DNA of 64,000 bases, from the NCBI GenBank assembly GCA_018296165.2, contig JACKQL020000006.1, positions 620,001 to 684,000 of the forward strand, read 5' to 3'. This DNA comes from Termitomyces sp. T153. Lineage: Eukaryota; Basidiomycota; Agaricomycetes; Agaricales; Lyophyllaceae. The translations under genes and the position numbers were made by a program. The notes beneath the pieces were generated by a model. The model did not search any database and was not told where the DNA came from. It saw only the letters and a program-made list of their open reading frames with translations. Below are positions 46,140 through 57,824 of the stretch, in pieces (position 1 is the first letter of the stretch; every line of letters starts with the position of its first letter).

Positions 46140-47330
46140 TGATCCCCCCCAAACATCTACATGCTGCACTGATTTTAAATGAAGAAGGAATCCTCCATCA
46201 AATCAGAAATTCACCCCCAGACTCCTTCTTCACCCAGCACAACCCCTACAACAACTCCAACAAGTCAAGCTCCAAAAACTCCTTTTCGCTGTTTCCAGAC
46301 CACTGCCTCCTACTTCAGAGTGGACAAATTTATGCCCCAGACCACAAGTCCATCTGCTTCAACATACTCTGGCAACACTACAACTACAAGCTCCAGAGGC
46401 ACTCAGGAATTTGTAAGACCCTTCAACTCATCTCCTAGACTTACTTTTGGCCAGGAATGAAGAAGGACATCATGCAATATGTAAGGGCCTGCAAACCCTG
46501 TCTCTGGGCCAAGGTACCCTGCCATCACTCCTACAGATTCTTAAAGCCCCTCCCTGTTGGCTGATGCTCCTGGTCCTCAATATCAATGGATCACATCATC
46601 AAACTCCCTGACTCTAAAGGTTTCAATGCAATCTTTGTCGTTGTCTGCTGCCTCACTAAGCAAGCCCTCTTCATTCCTTGCCACACTACCAACAACACTC
46701 TGGAGTTTGCCAAACTATTCCTAGAACATGTATTCTCCAAGCACAGACTCCTGGATGACATCATCTCCAACCACAGCCCTCTGTTCATATCCCATTTCTG
46801 GCAATCACTATGCAAGGTGCTCAAAATCAAAACTAACCTCTCCACCACTTATTACCTGGAGACTGACAGACAAACAGAATGAGTAAACCAGATGTTGGAA
46901 CAGTATCTCTGCCTCTACATTAACTATTTACAGAACAACTAGCATGCAGAACTCCCCCTCACCAAGTTTACCTACCACAATATGCCCCACTCCACCACTG
47001 GAGTCTCCCCCTTCTATGCCAACAAGGACTACAACCTCCAACTCATGCTGTCTCTCAAGGATATCCCCTCCTATGTTGCCCACAAAGTCACTGAGAACCT
47101 CCAATCCCTTTACCAATTCCTCTGAGACAAGATCAACACCACCAATCAAGCCTACTCTAAGCATGCTAATGCCCAATGCACACCAACCCCTGACTGGCCC
47201 CCTGATACTCTAGTCTGGCTCAATCAACAAAATCTCAAGACTCAGAGGCCCTCCATCAAACTCGACCATAAACATCTTGGCCCCTTCAAGGTCCTCTGGA
47301 AGGTCTCCACCCATGCCTACAAGCTTGACC
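46140..47330 (+). pseudogene. Family A integrase
   Basis: The catalytic core starts SMDHIIKLPDSKGFNAIFVV (first Asp, 46583). The second Asp region reads DDIISNHSPLFIS where SDRGPEF is usual, so the catalytic Asp is lost to Asn/His by CG loss. The third block YLETDRQTE keeps the Glu (46855-46880), then a stop. C-terminal blocks (KLDHKHLGPFKVLWKVS and LDLPLSLKGLHPVFH, 47260-47360) are the family GPF/Y-type region. It would insert the cDNA into the genome; the lost Asp and stops make it inactive. Confidence 0.85.
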
Positions 47331-47419
47331 TGCCTCTGAGCCTGAAGGGCCTCCACCCTGTATTCCACATCCAACTTCTTGAAAAACATGCTCTGGACCC
47401 ATTCCCTGGCCAACACCCC

Positions 47420-47650
47420 AGCTGACTACCCCCCATCAAAGTTGAGGACAAGTATTGCTACAAGGTCAACTAAATCCTCAACTCCCACATGGTCCATGGC
47501 CGACTCCAAGACTTGGTCTGCTAGAAGGGCTATGGATCTGAGGATGACACTTGGGAACCCTAAAAAAACCTCAACAGAGCCCTAGACAAACTCTGGAACT
47601 TCCATCAACAACACCCCACCAAACCTGGGGACCTCTGGGACTAGCAAACA
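47420..47650 (+). pseudogene. Family A chromodomain
   Basis: Follows the integrase: IKVEDKYCYKVN, then ILNSHMVHGRLQDLV, KGYGSEDDTWEP and LDKLWNFHQQHP. Two stop codons lie where W or K/Q is expected. Chromodomains of chromoviruses bind modified histones and bias insertion sites. Confidence 0.8.
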
Positions 47651-47869
47651 CAGATGGCATCAGTGGGTGTAATCCCTGCCTCTGGATTTATCAGGGATTC
47701 AACTCCCATGAGTACCCTCTATGTGTTTTATTTACTCCCCCTCACTTGATGCTAAAAGAATCACTCATTTAGGCTAAAGGTCCAAAAATGGTAGTATATA
47801 CAAAAATACATCATGTTACAGAACTACAAGCAGGCCCAGAACACAAGAAGATGAGTCCAAGGAAATCCT

Positions 47870-49560
47870 CTACTCCCCCTCCTTCTCCAGTTCTACCTTC
47901 ACTATCCTCCCCACTATATCCACCTCCAGTTGTGCCACCACCATTGCCAGAACTTCTGGATGCCTCAGGAGGAGTTTCCCCACATCCATTGCCACCTCCT
48001 ACTATGCTCTGGGGTCTGCTACTGTCCTCTGCCAATGCCCTGCCAGCAGGCACCCCATCTGCATAACCCCCTGCTCTAGCTCTGGAGAGAGGTCCCTGGG
48101 CATCCTCGCCAACTCATTGTGAATAGACCCCAGTGCTGCTGATGCCCCATCAAGGAGAATGCAGTGCTCCCTGGCCCAGTCTGCCAAAGTGGGAATAGCT
48201 TAGTGAGATGAAGAACAGAGAATAAAAAGGAGGAAACTCACAAAGTACCCCCCGCTATTCTGAGGCTGCTTTGTTAGTGAGCCACTCCTCCCACCTCCAT
48301 GCCCCCTCTGCCACTGCCTATGGCACCCCTCTGCCCATGCCTTGAACTGCCTCAGATGAGCCTGCACTTGCTGGAGTTGGACTAGCCACTCCAAGGCTGT
48401 TCCCATGATCAGGTCCTGATTCCTCTATGCTACATCCCTGTTCCTCTGCACCTTGTCCTGCTCCCTCTATGCCTTGTCCTGCTCCCTCCATATCATATCC
48501 CAGTCCTCTCCAATTCTCCAGACTTCCTTCTTATGGGTAGCCAGCAACTGCTCCAGCCCCTCCACTTGATGCTATAGGAAGGCCTCTACAACCATCCATG
48601 ACTTCCTTACAGGCAGCCTTACCAAAGCCCCAGAGGTTGAGAATATACTGCAGGGCCTGGGGGGCCCACCATCACCTGCTCCCCCTGCACCCACTTGCTC
48701 AGTCCTGCCTCTGGTGGGGGAGACACCTTGCACTTACCTTTGTTATGTGCTGCAGGGGCCCCTTCTCTCTGTCCCTCCTGCAGGGGCCCAACCTTCATCA
48801 GTGGGCATCCTGTGCTACCCCCTTCCTCAACCCCCTTGACTCTCCCCAACACCTTGCCCCACTGCTCCTCCTCCAACTGCACTATGACTCATGCCCAGTC
48901 CCAACCTTGCTCCATGGTGACGCAAGCAGTGCACCAACTCGACGTAACAGAACACCTCTCATGTTGTGAGTGATATGGGAGACACACTAATGTATCCTGC
49001 CATAGCCCTGGCACAGGTCCCTCAAAATTGCACTGCTCTCTGCATTGAACACAGGATGAACACTGCAGAAATATATTAGCCAGGAAAGAAGGTAAAACTG
49101 CATGGTTGCTCACTGTGGCTGCTGCCTGGCACCATTCAAGGGTCAGAGGACCCCTCACCCATCTCATGGCCTCCACAAACTTCTCTGGCATCACCTCTGC
49201 CTAAGCCACTCTCAAACTCATGGAAATGGGTTGGACCGTTCCCAGACCAAGCCTAGGCCAAGAATGAGTGGGGGGGACTGCTCCCGCCAACTGCACTGCA
49301 TCCCCAGCCAACAAAATCCCAGAAGGGCCTGCCATGGCTATGGATAACTCTGTCAAGACCCAGTCAGTATTCCAAAATGCATGAAACAGAATGGTGCTCA
49401 TAACTATAGTACATGGCCACAACCTGTCCACAACTGTGGGAGGACTCAGACTCCCCCAAGGACAAAGGGTCAGGGGAGGCCGATGACAACACTGACAATG
49501 CAGAAGAATAAGCAGAAGATGATATGGTGAAAGGTTGGGAACCCTGGGGTATATCTGACC
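47870..49560 (-). pseudogene. Family A antisense ORF with Zn2Cys6-like cluster and coiled coil (inner copy)
   Basis: Between the chromodomain and the 3' LTR the coding strand is the minus strand. One frame runs from 49431 to 48619 with only two stops in 270 codons; a later shift continues to about 47870. Features in order: a helical N-terminal part (MRWVRGPLTLEWCQAAA, 49125-49180); a cysteine cluster 49062-48952 with C-x2-C-x6-C-x15-C-x2-Y-x6-C, where the fifth Cys is Tyr here; a basic Pro/Lys-rich linker (48690-48800); a charged, heptad-like stretch (LEQLLA, then KEVW, then repeated RE/RN-QD, 48420-48570); and a C-terminal helical block SAALGSIHNELARMPRDLSP (48090-48150) with HWQRTVADPRA. 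The outer element keeps all six cysteines. The pattern is that of fungal Zn(II)2Cys6 proteins with a long middle loop. I know of similar ORFs next to agaric Gypsy elements but of no function. Confidence 0.7.
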
Positions 49561-49723
49561 CTTTTAATGACTTGGGAAGAACCCCCTGATAAATGGTGGC
49601 TGTGCTTTGACTTTGTTCCCCATGCCACTACTGCTTACTGTGGTCTGATCAATATTGCTCAGCTTCAATTCCCATGCCCCACTGACCCCAGACTGCACCC
49701 CATGTCTCAAGGGTCTTGATGTT

Positions 49724-49737
49724 GAGGGAGGGGGGGG
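49724..49737 (+). other. Family A polypurine tract
   Basis: GAGGGAGGGGGGG directly upstream of TAA and the 3' LTR start at 49741; the plus-strand primer site. Confidence 0.85.
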
Positions 49738-49740
49738 TAA

Positions 49741-50762
49741 TGTCACAACCCACTCCCCAAACCCCTGACCTCATTTCCCAATCCACTCACTCCCCTGAGT
49801 CCTTTGTATTATCAGCACCCACCCTCCATGCCCACTCCAGATAACTCCAAAACATCCTGGCAAACTCCAATGATCCCCTAACCAACTCAACTGCCTTCTC
49901 CACAGCCATCCACACTTCCTCTGAGCCCTAGAACCCTCCCCCACTGTCCCTGACCTCATTGCACACCTCCAACTCACTACCCTAGTTCACCAGACCTGCT
50001 CTAGAATATCACAACGACCCTAGAGTGGCCTGCACCCCCAACTGATCCTACCAGAATATCACCATAGCACACCTCTTGATCATACCCAACACCCATTGAC
50101 TCTGCACAGCTCCATTGAACCCTGCTACTATGCCCATTGTCTGCCAGAGCTGTCCAGTAGTCAGTATATAAGTCATAGAATAGTTCCTCATAAGTTAGTC
50201 TTGATATTACTTGCCTTTACTAGTTTCTTATGTCTTGTGTTTTGTCTTGTCCCTGTTTCTATTTTTAGTCTTGAATCTATCTCTTTTCTCTGTCTCATCT
50301 TGCCTCATCTCTGTCTCATCTCAACTGTACATATTTCCTTTGTTTCTCTAAGCTTCTTTCATCACTGATGTCAGTATGAACTCTGCACACATGCTACAAA
50401 CTCTGAACATTCTTATGACAACCCCGGGCCTTGCTCTTTGCTCAGCCTGAACCCATTGAGTCTTGATCAATCCTCCCATCAAACTCCAGCTCCACCCCTA
50501 TCCCTAGTGAAGCCTCTGTCTACCCTGCAATCTATTTACATGCTTGTTCCTGATGCCTGCCTAAGCCCAATATTAATATATTTGGACTTAGACTTCCTCA
50601 GACCACTCTGGACTTGCTTGGACCACTCCCCCCAGCTTTCCCTTGCAAGTCTCTCCACTCCATGCCAACTCCAGACATGAGGTTATAAGCATAGGACATT
50701 GCATCCACCTAGTAAGGATTCACTAGTGTAGCTGAGCCCCCATTGTCAGCAAAAATCTGACA
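49741..50762 (+). repeat. Family A 3' LTR
   Basis: 1022 bp, TGTCACAACCC to TCTGACA, TATATAA at 50165-50171. Pairs with 39720-40761. Confidence 0.95.
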
Positions 50763-50767
50763 CCAGA

Positions 50768-52100
50768 GAACTCTTCATGATTGTGCACATGGCCTCCCCC
50801 AACTCCTGCTATGCTACATCCTAGTCCCTCCTTGCCTCATCACACTCCTGCTGGACTGTATTACAATTCCCTTTGACCCCCCAAACCTCCTCCTCATGTA
50901 ATGCTAGCAGTTGGGACAACACCTCCACTTGCTGCTGCCAGAATGTCTTAGGGACTACTGGGAGTGGATGGGAATCCCCACCAGAACCCCCCACCAGAAC
51001 CTCCAATATAGAGGAGTACACATGCACTCCAGAGGACCTGCCATTGACTCCTCTCCTTGCATCTACTTGCTTGGCCCCACCTCCAGCAAGGGGGATGCCC
51101 TTTATTTCCCCTTGTCCTATGCCAATGGAGCCCCCTCCCTCTGCCCACCCTGCGGAGGTTCCTTCATCACAGGTCACCCTGCACTGCCTCCATGCTCCAC
51201 TTTAGACCCCCAGCCTGACACGTTTCTCTTGTGCCCCTTGAGTAATTGTAATTGTCCTACCACTCATTTTACATCCCACCCCTGCTCCTCTACCATGTAG
51301 GCCATATGCCAACTCAATGAAATTGGGCACTTCTTGTGCCTGGCACAGCAAGGAATGCATATGGAGGTGTCCTGATAAGACCCCCATATTGGCTCCTCAA
51401 AGCTGCAGTGGTCCCTGTGGCAAGCACAAAGGGCACACTATAAAGTCAAATCAGCTTAAAACTTGGCCCAACAACACCAAATGCTCAATGGAGCCTCTGC
51501 CTAACACTACTCCTTTGGGGGACCCTGCACTTGCTCAACCACCTCCACAAACTTCTCAGGGGTCACATCCACCTGAGCCACTCACAATGCCTCTGGGACA
51601 GCCATAACCTCCCCCAGGCCAAAGTTGGGCCTCAAGGAGTGCTCCACCAACACTGAGGCAGGTGGCACAGAAATTGCACCTTGGGACAAAACCCCAGAGG
51701 GGCCAGCCACTGCCACAGACAACTCTGTCAAACTAAAATCAGTAACTCCAGAGTACAAAAAAGTGGACCCACACTCACAGCTATAGTACATGGCCTCCAC
51801 CCACCTGCAGCCACAATGAGAATTAGACTCCTCTGAGGAAGAGGGAGCAGGAGAGGTGGAGAAGGAGGAGGACAATGCTAATGGCATGGGAGAATAAGCA
51901 GAGAATGACATTGCAAAGGGTTGGGGAACTCCGGAGTACATCTGACCCTTTTTAATAACTTGGAAAGAGCCCCCTAATGAATAGCAGCCATACTTTGACT
52001 TTGTTTCCCATGCTGCTGCTTGCTGCAGTTTGATCAATATTACTTAACTTTGATTCCTACATCCTGCCAATGTCTGAACTGTACTCTGTGCCTCAAGGGT
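50768..52100 (-). pseudogene. Antisense ORF of the outer family A element, N-terminal and middle part
   Basis: Minus-strand homologue of 47870-49560. It shows the cysteine cluster complete at 51437-51327: C-A-L-C, six residues, C, fifteen residues, C-I-P-C, six residues, C, i.e. C-x2-C-x6-C-x15-C-x2-C-x6-C. The spacing is identical to that of the inner copy. Then comes a heptad-like stretch (VEVLSQLLALHEEEVWGVKG, 50890-50950). Stops and shifts are more numerous than in the inner copy. The C-terminal part continues at 39714-39150 on the other side of the inserted element. Confidence 0.7.
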
Positions 52101-52109
52101 CTCAACACT

Positions 52110-52122
52110 GAAGGGGGGGTAA
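52110..52122 (+). other. Polypurine tract of the outer family A element
   Basis: GAAGGGGGGG followed by TAA next to the LTR at 52123. Confidence 0.8.
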
Positions 52123-53184
52123 TGTCATGACCCACTCCCTGGACCCCTGACATTGTTCCCAGGCTGCTCACTTCTCCAGAGTCCCTCCCCCAATGCCTCA
52201 TCAAAACCCCCAACTATTGAGCACCCTCCATGGCCACCCTAGATAACTCCAACACTTCTCCAGTGAACCCTGATGGCCTCCTGGCTAACTCTGACAACCT
52301 TCTCCACAGCTGTCAACACTTCTCTTGACTCTCCTGAGCCCCTGGAACCCTCCCCCACCATTCCTGACTCCATCATGTGTCTCCAGCTCACCACCCTGGC
52401 TCACCCAACCTCCTCTAGAGCATTACAATGACCCCAGAGCAACCTGCATCCCCAACTGATCCTATCAGAATATTGCTATAGCCCACCCCTTGATTGCAAC
52501 TGATACCTATCAACTCCACATGGCTCCATTGAGCCTCACCACCACACCCACTGCCCCCCAGAGCTTTCCAGTAGTCAGTATATAATCTGTAGAGTAGCAC
52601 CTCATACTCTAGTCTTGATATTACATTAACTGGTTACTTGTATCTCATGTCTCCTTTTGTCTCTATTTTTATTTTTAAGTCTTGAATCTATCTCTTTCCT
52701 CAGTCTCATCTTGCCTTGCCTCTGTCTTGTCTTGATTGTCTCTATTTCCTTTGTTTCTCTAAGCCCCTTTTGACTCTGACATCAGTACAAACTCTGTGCA
52801 CATGCTATGACCCCCAAACATTCTTACAACAACTCTAGACCTCACTCCTTGCTCAGCCCTGGAACCTGTCAAGTCTTGATTGATCCCCTGTCAAACTCCA
52901 GCTCTGCCTCCATCACTTGCAAAGCCTCCACTTGCCCTGCAATTTATTTGCATGCCTAAAAACCTGTTCCTGACACCTGCTCAAGCCCAACACCTAATAT
53001 ACTTGGTCTTAGACTTCCCCAGACCACTCTGGACTTGCTCAGACCACTCTCCTTAGCTTCCCCTTGCAAGTCTCTCCACTCCATGCCAACCCCAGAGTGC
53101 TAGGTTATAAGTGCAGAACATTGTGTCCACCTATTAGAGACTCACCCAGTGCAGCTGAGCCCCTGTAGTCAGCAGAATCTGACA
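52123..53184 (+). mobile_element. Family A LTR, 3' end of the outer element
   Basis: 1062 bp from TGTCATGACCC to TCTGACA. Its beginning resembles the solo LTR at 15780 rather than the presumed partner at 36479, and the flanks (GTTTG before 36479; GCAGG after 53184) do not match. The two LTRs may therefore come from different elements joined by recombination. It interrupts the chromodomain of the B-like element that follows. Confidence 0.85.
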
Positions 53185-53425
53185 GCAGGGTCTTTTGAGG
53201 GAAGTTGCAGTTCAAGGTAAAATGGAAGGGATATGGCATTGAGGACATTTCTTGGGAACCACAGGCTAATGTTCATGCATCAGGCTTGGTCTGGGACTTC
53301 TACTGCAGGCATCCCAATGCCCCAAAAGCTATTCAAGGCATCTACCCTATTTCACCAGCTGACCAGGCAATTTGTGACTTCTTCTACCAAGTGCATCAAG
53401 GCACTGCATCCTAGAGGGGGGGTGA
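53185..53425 (+). pseudogene. Chromodomain and polypurine end of a B-like Gypsy element
   Basis: Open from 53205 to 53411: QFKVKWKGYGIEDISWEP, WDFYCRHPNAPKAIQGI, then a stop, a GAGGGGGGG tract and the LTR. It matches the end of family B (23290-23510) and is better preserved. The upstream part of this element is not in the window next to this piece. Confidence 0.85.
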
Positions 53426-53866
53426 TGTCAGGGGACATCCCACTTGTTTCCCCTTCTCCTTCTCCAGTTCTTGTCAGATTTCCCCTGCTATAGTTTTCCT
53501 TCATTCTCCTTCCTGTTCCCTATCTATTGGTCCTAGTTTCAGCCCTCAGGTTGCACCAGTTCTCTGTCAATAGTTCAGACAAGTGTGGCCCCTTTGACAC
53601 TGCCACCAGCTTATGTAACTGCTGACCAATTGCTGACACATCACTTTTGTCTTTTTCTTCTGTCATACTGTACAGTTGTTTCCCATGCTTCTGAAGCCTC
53701 TGAAGCATCACACCTGGCCTAGGGAATCATCAGACTTGTTCTTTTTGGATTTCCCTTTGCCAGGTGAGTAGTTATCTCAGTCGACACTCTACAGTACTGA
53801 ATAGACTTTGGATTTCCCTTTGCCAGCTGTGTAATTGAGCCACAGCCTCCAGATGTTGCCCTTATA
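53426..53866 (+). mobile_element. 3' LTR of the B-like element
   Basis: 441 bp from TGTCAGGGGACATCCC to GCCCTTATA (terminal CA decayed to TA). Near-copy of the solo LTR at 35691-36130 (reverse). Borders the tRNA-like array directly. Confidence 0.9.
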
Positions 53867-55130
53867 GAGGAAGTCAAACCTTAGGCTTGACAGTTGGAGT
53901 GTGGCTTAACCAACAATCCAAACCACTGATCCATGGTGGCTCACAATAGCACATCATTATAGGCATTTGCTGGAACAAATAATTGTCAATTGAAATGGTG
54001 ACCAAAAAAACTTTTGTCAACTACAAAATGTCAAACAAGGAATTCAGAACACTGAAGCATAGTGCTTTGGAAAGATAAGCTGGCTACAAGCATATGTCAT
54101 AGCAAAGAGTGGACAATTAAAATCAAATTTATAGACAATAAATGTCAAGCAAGGGATTCAAACCCTCAACCTGAGCATATGAGACTGCAGACATTGGCAG
54201 AGCTCTAACATTCTAACCTATTAAACCACAATGGCCTGTTATATCAGGCAAGTTAATCATGAAACAAAGAATGGTTGATTAAAATGATGACTAAAAAAAG
54301 TTTCCATACCAGAATGTCAAGCAAGGGATTTGAACCCTCAGTCTGAGCATATGAGGCTGCAGATATCAGCAGACCTCTAATGTTCAAACCCATTAAGCCA
54401 CATGGGCCTGCTATATCAAGCAAATTGAGAGCATCTGTAGAGCACTGCAGCAATCAAGGATTTGGCAGGTAGCCAGCCTGAATACCCAAACTATGAGAGT
54501 ATTTTGCTTTAGAGTGTGCCTAAACATCAGTTAGAGCACAGGAGAAAAAGTGCAATAAATAAAATGAAAGACCAAATCAGTAGGCAATTGTCAGATCAGG
54601 GAGTCAAACCCTCATCCTGACAAAGCAAAGCATAACCTTATGGCACTTTGAACTACTAAACTATGATACTATCCCAAGAATGATATTTTCACCAATTGTC
54701 TGCAGAGTGCCCAATTATTGGCATAGTCATTTCCACCAGGCTTGCAATGGATGAATGGTTCTGTGATGGCTTCTTGCCCCTACAAAAATGCTTCTTCTGT
54801 GATGGCTTCCCATGCCTAACACTTTGACAGATTTCAATGAATATCTATACAAACAAACCAAGAGCTTTTGAATGGAAATGCTTCTGTAACTTTTGTGACA
54901 GGATCCAGCAATGGACAAAAAAATCAACAACAGAGTGGCCTAAAGAGTTATGACAGCACACACTGGCTAACAGAACCACTTCTTGCAATGGATGTCATAT
55001 AGCAATAGAAGTGGAGACAACAGAAAGAGTTATATGGTGGCACACCAGCTAACAGAACTGCTTTTTGCAACAGATGTGATATAGCAACAGAAGGTGGACA
55101 GCAGACATCCACTGATACCATTGACAACAA
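53867..55130 (-). repeat. tRNA-like repeat array, left arm (minus orientation)
   Basis: Five tRNA-like units read on the minus strand (plus coordinates about 54672-54590, 54411-54315, 54238-54147, 54066-54028 partial, 53945-53873). They are separated by AT-rich spacers with a shared core (ATTTTAATTGTCCACT-type). Units have an A-box-like TGGCTTAATGGG or TGGATCAGTGG and a B-box-like GGTTTGAATCCC (GGTTCGAATCC with CG lost), ending CTTGACA. A further 450 bp (54680-55130) is shared with the right arm and has no tRNA-like motif. No complete cloverleaf is apparent. Likely tRNA-derived SINE-type or tRNA-pseudogene units. Confidence 0.65.
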
Positions 55131-55518
55131 TACAATGTATAACTCCCATGAACCAAGAGGGCAGTCAAAGATGTCTGCTCAGAGTGTTTATGACAACACA
55201 TTGTAACATTGCAATGGCATTATTGCAGATGTAACATTGTTAACTTCCACTACAATGCAAAGGACTCCACTGGACATGTAGCATACAATAGAAAACATGT
55301 TCTGCTACAATTTCTGACACATGCACTTGTAGTGCCCTACTCTGACCCTCTACCATTGTAGTAGTAGTAGAAGCTTACTACCACCTATTTACTCCCTTCT
55401 TGATATGGGAAGTTGCCCATCTTTTGGCCAGTAGTGGCAGAAAACACACAAGGCATGAAAAACATTGTCCACTAGATCACATTTGGGACTTGTGAGGGAA
55501 AACAAAAAAATTGAGGCA

Positions 55519-55638
55519 AAACCACAGCACCCAGGATTTCCATGTGGTCCCCCACTGTGGTACAAACTGGGTGGCACTTTGGCTAACTGCACAGATCAGA
55601 CAGGATGCAGTGCTTTCAGAGTCCTATGGCTGTGGATA
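55519..55638 (-). pseudogene. 5S rRNA pseudogene
   Basis: Reverse complement reads as a fungal 5S rRNA: it begins TATCCACAGCCATAGGAC, has AGCACTGCATCC in the middle and ends CTGGGTGCTGTGGTT. Length about 120 nt. Every expected CG (for example GGCCGTAG, ACCACGGTGG) is TG or CA. Same strand as the LSU pseudogene, about 480 bp downstream of its 3' end, as in agaric rDNA units. Confidence 0.9.
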
Positions 55639-56120
55639 CCTGTTACTATCTTGATCTGGTTTTGACCCAAATTCTTTTAACCTCCCCCTCTGAAGTCACA
55701 CTTGAGTGCAGATAACAAGGAGAAAAATAGTCAATCACAAGTTCTATTTTCACTATTTACTAATACTAATTGATATTGCAATGTTTGAGTCATAGTTTGA
55801 CCAAACTGTCATGGCCACATAGTAGTGTAAGGCAGGTACAGGAATATGACTATGCAATTACACAATGAGAGTGTACTGCTTATTCTCATGAGCACTGCTT
55901 AGGATGCCTTGCTCCATCAACCTGAATTTGAAAACACCATACAGTATGAGTCAACATCTGTGCAAAAAAAGCTAATGATTCAAAAAGGTTAAATTGGATA
56001 CTGGGCAAAAATTTATTAAATAAAGATGCATGAGCTCACCAGTACCAAGTTAGAATGAGCTGGCCCTGAAGTAAGCTCATGGTAAGGGAAAAGAGAGAGA
56101 AAGAGTTCAACAAAAAGGTG
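55639..56120 (-). other. Intergenic spacer (IGS1) remnant between LSU and 5S
   Basis: By position between the LSU 3' end and the 5S pseudogene, this is the first intergenic spacer of the decayed rDNA unit. No gene in it. Confidence 0.7.
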
Positions 56121-57789
56121 AACAAATCTTTAGAACAAAGGCTTAACCTCAGCAGATTGTAGCAACAAGGCTACTCTACCTCTTACAGTACCCCATTCCC
56201 AGTCAAGTCATCTACAAAGGATTCACCCCCACCCATATTATGATTGCAATCTGTAGACAAGCTGCCACAGCTTTTCCACCATAACAACCAAGCCCACCTG
56301 ATTTGGTTCATAAGCAAAGTGTCAGCTGACCACAGGGGCTCAGTTTAACTGGGCAAGTCCTTACTAGGTGGATGTGACATCCTGCACTGATAACCTAGTG
56401 CATTGGAGAGGTCTGGACTTCAGATAATTGTGAGGGTAAGTCAAGGGGAGCAGTCCAAGCAAGTCTGAAGTGGTCCAGAGAAGCCTAAGACAAGGTGTGA
56501 GGAAGGATTGGGCTTGGAGAAGTTCCAGGTACAGGTCCAGTGCAAGTATGGGTGATGCAGAGCAAACAGAGGCTACATGAGTGATGGGAGTGGAGCCAGA
56601 GTTTGATGGGTGATCAATGGGTATTGATGGGTTTCAGAGGCAAGCAAATAGTGAGGTCTAGAGTTGGTTAAGAATGTTGGGGGGTTGTGATTGTAAGCAT
56701 GGAGTTCATAACAGTGTTAGAGTTTGAAGGGGACTTGGGCATAACAAAGGAAATATAGACAAGCAAGACAAGACAGAGTTGAAAGCAAGCTTGGGACAAG
56801 AATGGAAATAGATTCAAGCAGAGATACAAAGCAATAATGAGACAATAATGGAGATGGAGATGAGATAAGACCAGGAGACTGAGAGAAGGGAAAATGTAAC
56901 ACAAGAGACAGACAATCAGAACATAGTAATGTAGGTAATATCAAGACTAGAGTATGGGCTGCTACTCTACAACTTATATACTGACTACTGGAGAGCTCTA
57001 GGGAGTAGCAGGTCTGGTGGCAGGCCTCATTGGGGCTGCATAGAGTTGATGGGTGTCAGTTGTGATCAGGGGATGGGCTGCAGTGATATACTGATGGGAT
57101 CAGTTGAGAATGTGGGTCATCCTGGAGTCATTGTGATGCTCCAGAGCTGGTTGAGTAAACCAGAGTGGCAAACTGGTAATGTATGCTAGTATCAGGAATG
57201 GTGGAAGAGGATCCCAGGGGCTCAGGAGAGGCAGGGGAAGCATCAAAGGCTGCAGGGAAGGCATTAGAGTTAGCCAGCAGGCTGTCAGAGTTTTCCAAAG
57301 AACTGTCAGAGTTACTTAGAGTGGGAACTGTGGGTGAACAAAGGTCAGGGGAGTTTGAAGGGGCATTGGGGAAGACTCCAGGAGAGCAAGGTGGCTGGGA
57401 ATGAGGTCCAGGGCTCTGGGAGCAGGTCATGACACAAAGCTCTATTTCAACTCAAGTTAAAGGTGCAGGACCAACATCATTGTTTCTAGCACAGATTCTG
57501 GCTTAGAGGGATTCAGCCATAATCCAGCAGATGATAGCTTTGTGCCATTGCCCAATTGGACATGTGCAAATACCAAATATCTAATGGTTCCTCTTGTACT
57601 AAGTTCAATTACTATTATGATAACACTCCATCAGTAGGGTCAAACTAACCTGTCTCATGACAGTCTAAACTCAGCTCATGTTCACTATCAGTAGGTGAAC
57701 AATCCAATGCTTACTGAATTCTGCTTCAGTATGATAGAAAGAGCCAACATCAAAGGATCAAAAAGCAACATTGCTATAAATGCTTGGCT

Positions 57790-57824
<35 letters not shown>

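Larger units (their letters stand above)
39720..50762 (+). mobile_element. Full-length Ty3/Gypsy family A chromovirus, nested, target duplication CCAGA
   Basis: An 11043-bp element with LTRs 39720-40761 and 49741-50762 and a perfect target duplication CCAGA (39715-39719 and 50763-50767). The interior holds, in order, gag, two protease-like domains, RT, RNase H, integrase, chromodomain, then an antisense ORF and a polypurine tract. Frame breaks in gag, RT and integrase mean it is inactive. In the first 60 bases the two LTRs differ at about seven positions, all transitions, as expected from deamination. It is inserted in the antisense ORF of an outer, related element. Confidence 0.97.

Noticed and set aside
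36479..53184. Simple outer insertion with matching LTRs and target duplication
   Set aside because: LTR subtypes and flanking 5-mers do not match, so I describe it as recombinant or truncated instead.
55465..55665. 66-codon open frame on the plus strand
   Set aside because: It overlaps the 5S rRNA pseudogene on the opposite strand; no protein evidence.
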